Assembly (NCBI GenBank): GCA_001593845.1
Contig: LUCF01000075.1
Span: 1-5,184, forward strand
Source of the DNA: Candidatus Bathyarchaeota archaeon B63
GTDB taxonomy: Archaea > Thermoproteota > Bathyarchaeia > Bathyarchaeales > DTEX01
DNA length: 5,184 bases
Reading direction: 5' to 3'
A program made the translations under genes and the position numbers. Positions 4,739 to 5,184 of this stretch are shown here, in pieces (the stretch's first letter is position 1; each line of letters starts with the position of its first letter). The notes below the pieces were generated by a model. The model saw nothing but the letters and a program-made list of their open reading frames with translations, did not search any database and had not been told where the DNA came from.

Positions 4739-5184
4739 CTCTCCTGCTCTACCTAGACACAAACGTGATCCTCGCCAGATACGCGCCAGAGGAGCCTCAA
4801 CACTTAGAATCGAGAGACCTACTGAAGAGGATAGAGGGGGGCGAGATGACGGCTGTAACCTCCACACTTACCTTAGTCGAGGTGGTGAGTGTGACGAGCA
4901 GAGCATGCGAGAGGTTCAGAGCTGAGGATGAATCTTTAAGGAGGGAGGAGGTCGCGGCCGCCTTTCTCCGTAGAGTCATGACGATCCGAAATCTAGACTT
5001 CATCTATATGGGCGGGGAGGCCTCCATTAGGATTGAGAAGCGATGTATAAAGCTCCCGGCTCTCTTAGCCGTGGCTCTCGAGATAGGATCGAAGATTGGT
5101 GTTAAGACGCTGGATAGCCTCCACCTCGCGGCTGCCTCTATAGCCTCGACGATCTATGACTACAGAATCGATTACTTCGTAACG
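4735..5184 (+). CDS. vapC: PIN-domain toxin, VapC type (3' end outside window)
   Basis: An open frame of 150 codons from GTG 4735 runs to the window edge without a stop. It encodes a PIN-domain protein, a metal-dependent RNase that in VapBC systems cuts tRNA or rRNA. Acidic site residues are D8 in YLDTNVIL, E49 in TLVEVVS and D127 in KTLDSLHLAAA. The fourth acidic residue, usually just after the FVT strand, would be in the first codons past the window, since the visible sequence ends with DYFVT. The GTG overlaps the antitoxin TGA (GTGA), and the GAGGG at 4724-4728 gives a ribosome site 6 bases upstream. This start puts the first catalytic Asp at residue 8, as is usual. By length it is nearly complete. 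Whether it is active as a toxin cannot be told here. Confidence 0.85.
   Translation, partial: MTLLLYLDTNVILARYAPEEPQHLESRDLLKRIEGGEMTAVTSTLTLVEVVSVTSRACERFRAEDESLRREEVAAAFLRRVMTIRNLDFIYMGGEASIRIEKRCIKLPALLAVALEIGSKIGVKTLDSLHLAAASIASTIYDYRIDYFVT

Overview
The window looks like a piece of a thermophilic archaeal chromosome, probably Thermoproteota, Korarchaeota or a relative. This rests on strong use of AGG for arginine and ATA for isoleucine, archaeal TATA-box promoters, a mix of leaderless and GGAGGTGA-type starts, and a VapBC pair of archaeal type. The lineage is inferred from style; no rRNA or marker gene is present. All intact genes lie on the + strand.

Region 1 (1-1937) is a two-gene operon: a ferredoxin-type siroheme sulfite reductase followed 6 bases later by a TusA-like sulfur carrier with a CPYP motif. 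Region 2 (1938-2119) is intergenic. It holds a pyrimidine tract that may end the first operon, then the TATA box and operator-like palindrome of the second. Region 3 (2120-4157) is a tightly packed three-gene operon: an IscS/NifS-type cysteine desulfurase, an IscU scaffold fused to a C-terminal MIP18/DUF59 domain, and a second TusA-like carrier (CPVP).

Region 4 (4158-4465, 308 bases) has no intact gene. It contains an apparent decayed minus-strand coding remnant with one in-frame stop and one frameshift, plus the promoter of the next pair. Region 5 (4466-5184) is a type II toxin-antitoxin pair: a ribbon-helix-helix VapB-like antitoxin overlapping a PIN-domain VapC-like toxin that runs off the window end.

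The first two operons read as one sulfur unit. Sulfite is reduced to sulfide, sulfur is drawn from cysteine as persulfide, TusA proteins carry it, and IscU builds Fe-S clusters, which the sulfite reductase itself needs. The best evidence that they are coupled is a near-identical 15-base element, ATATAACANTGTTAT, containing a perfect 13-base inverted repeat. It occurs in both promoters and nowhere else I could find in the window. This suggests one repressor or sensor for both operons, and it is the most interesting signal here. Other points of note are the IscU-MIP18 fusion whose MIP18 part lacks the usual cysteine, unusual cysteine spacing in the sulfite reductase, and two TusA paralogs that keep different parts of the canonical motif set.
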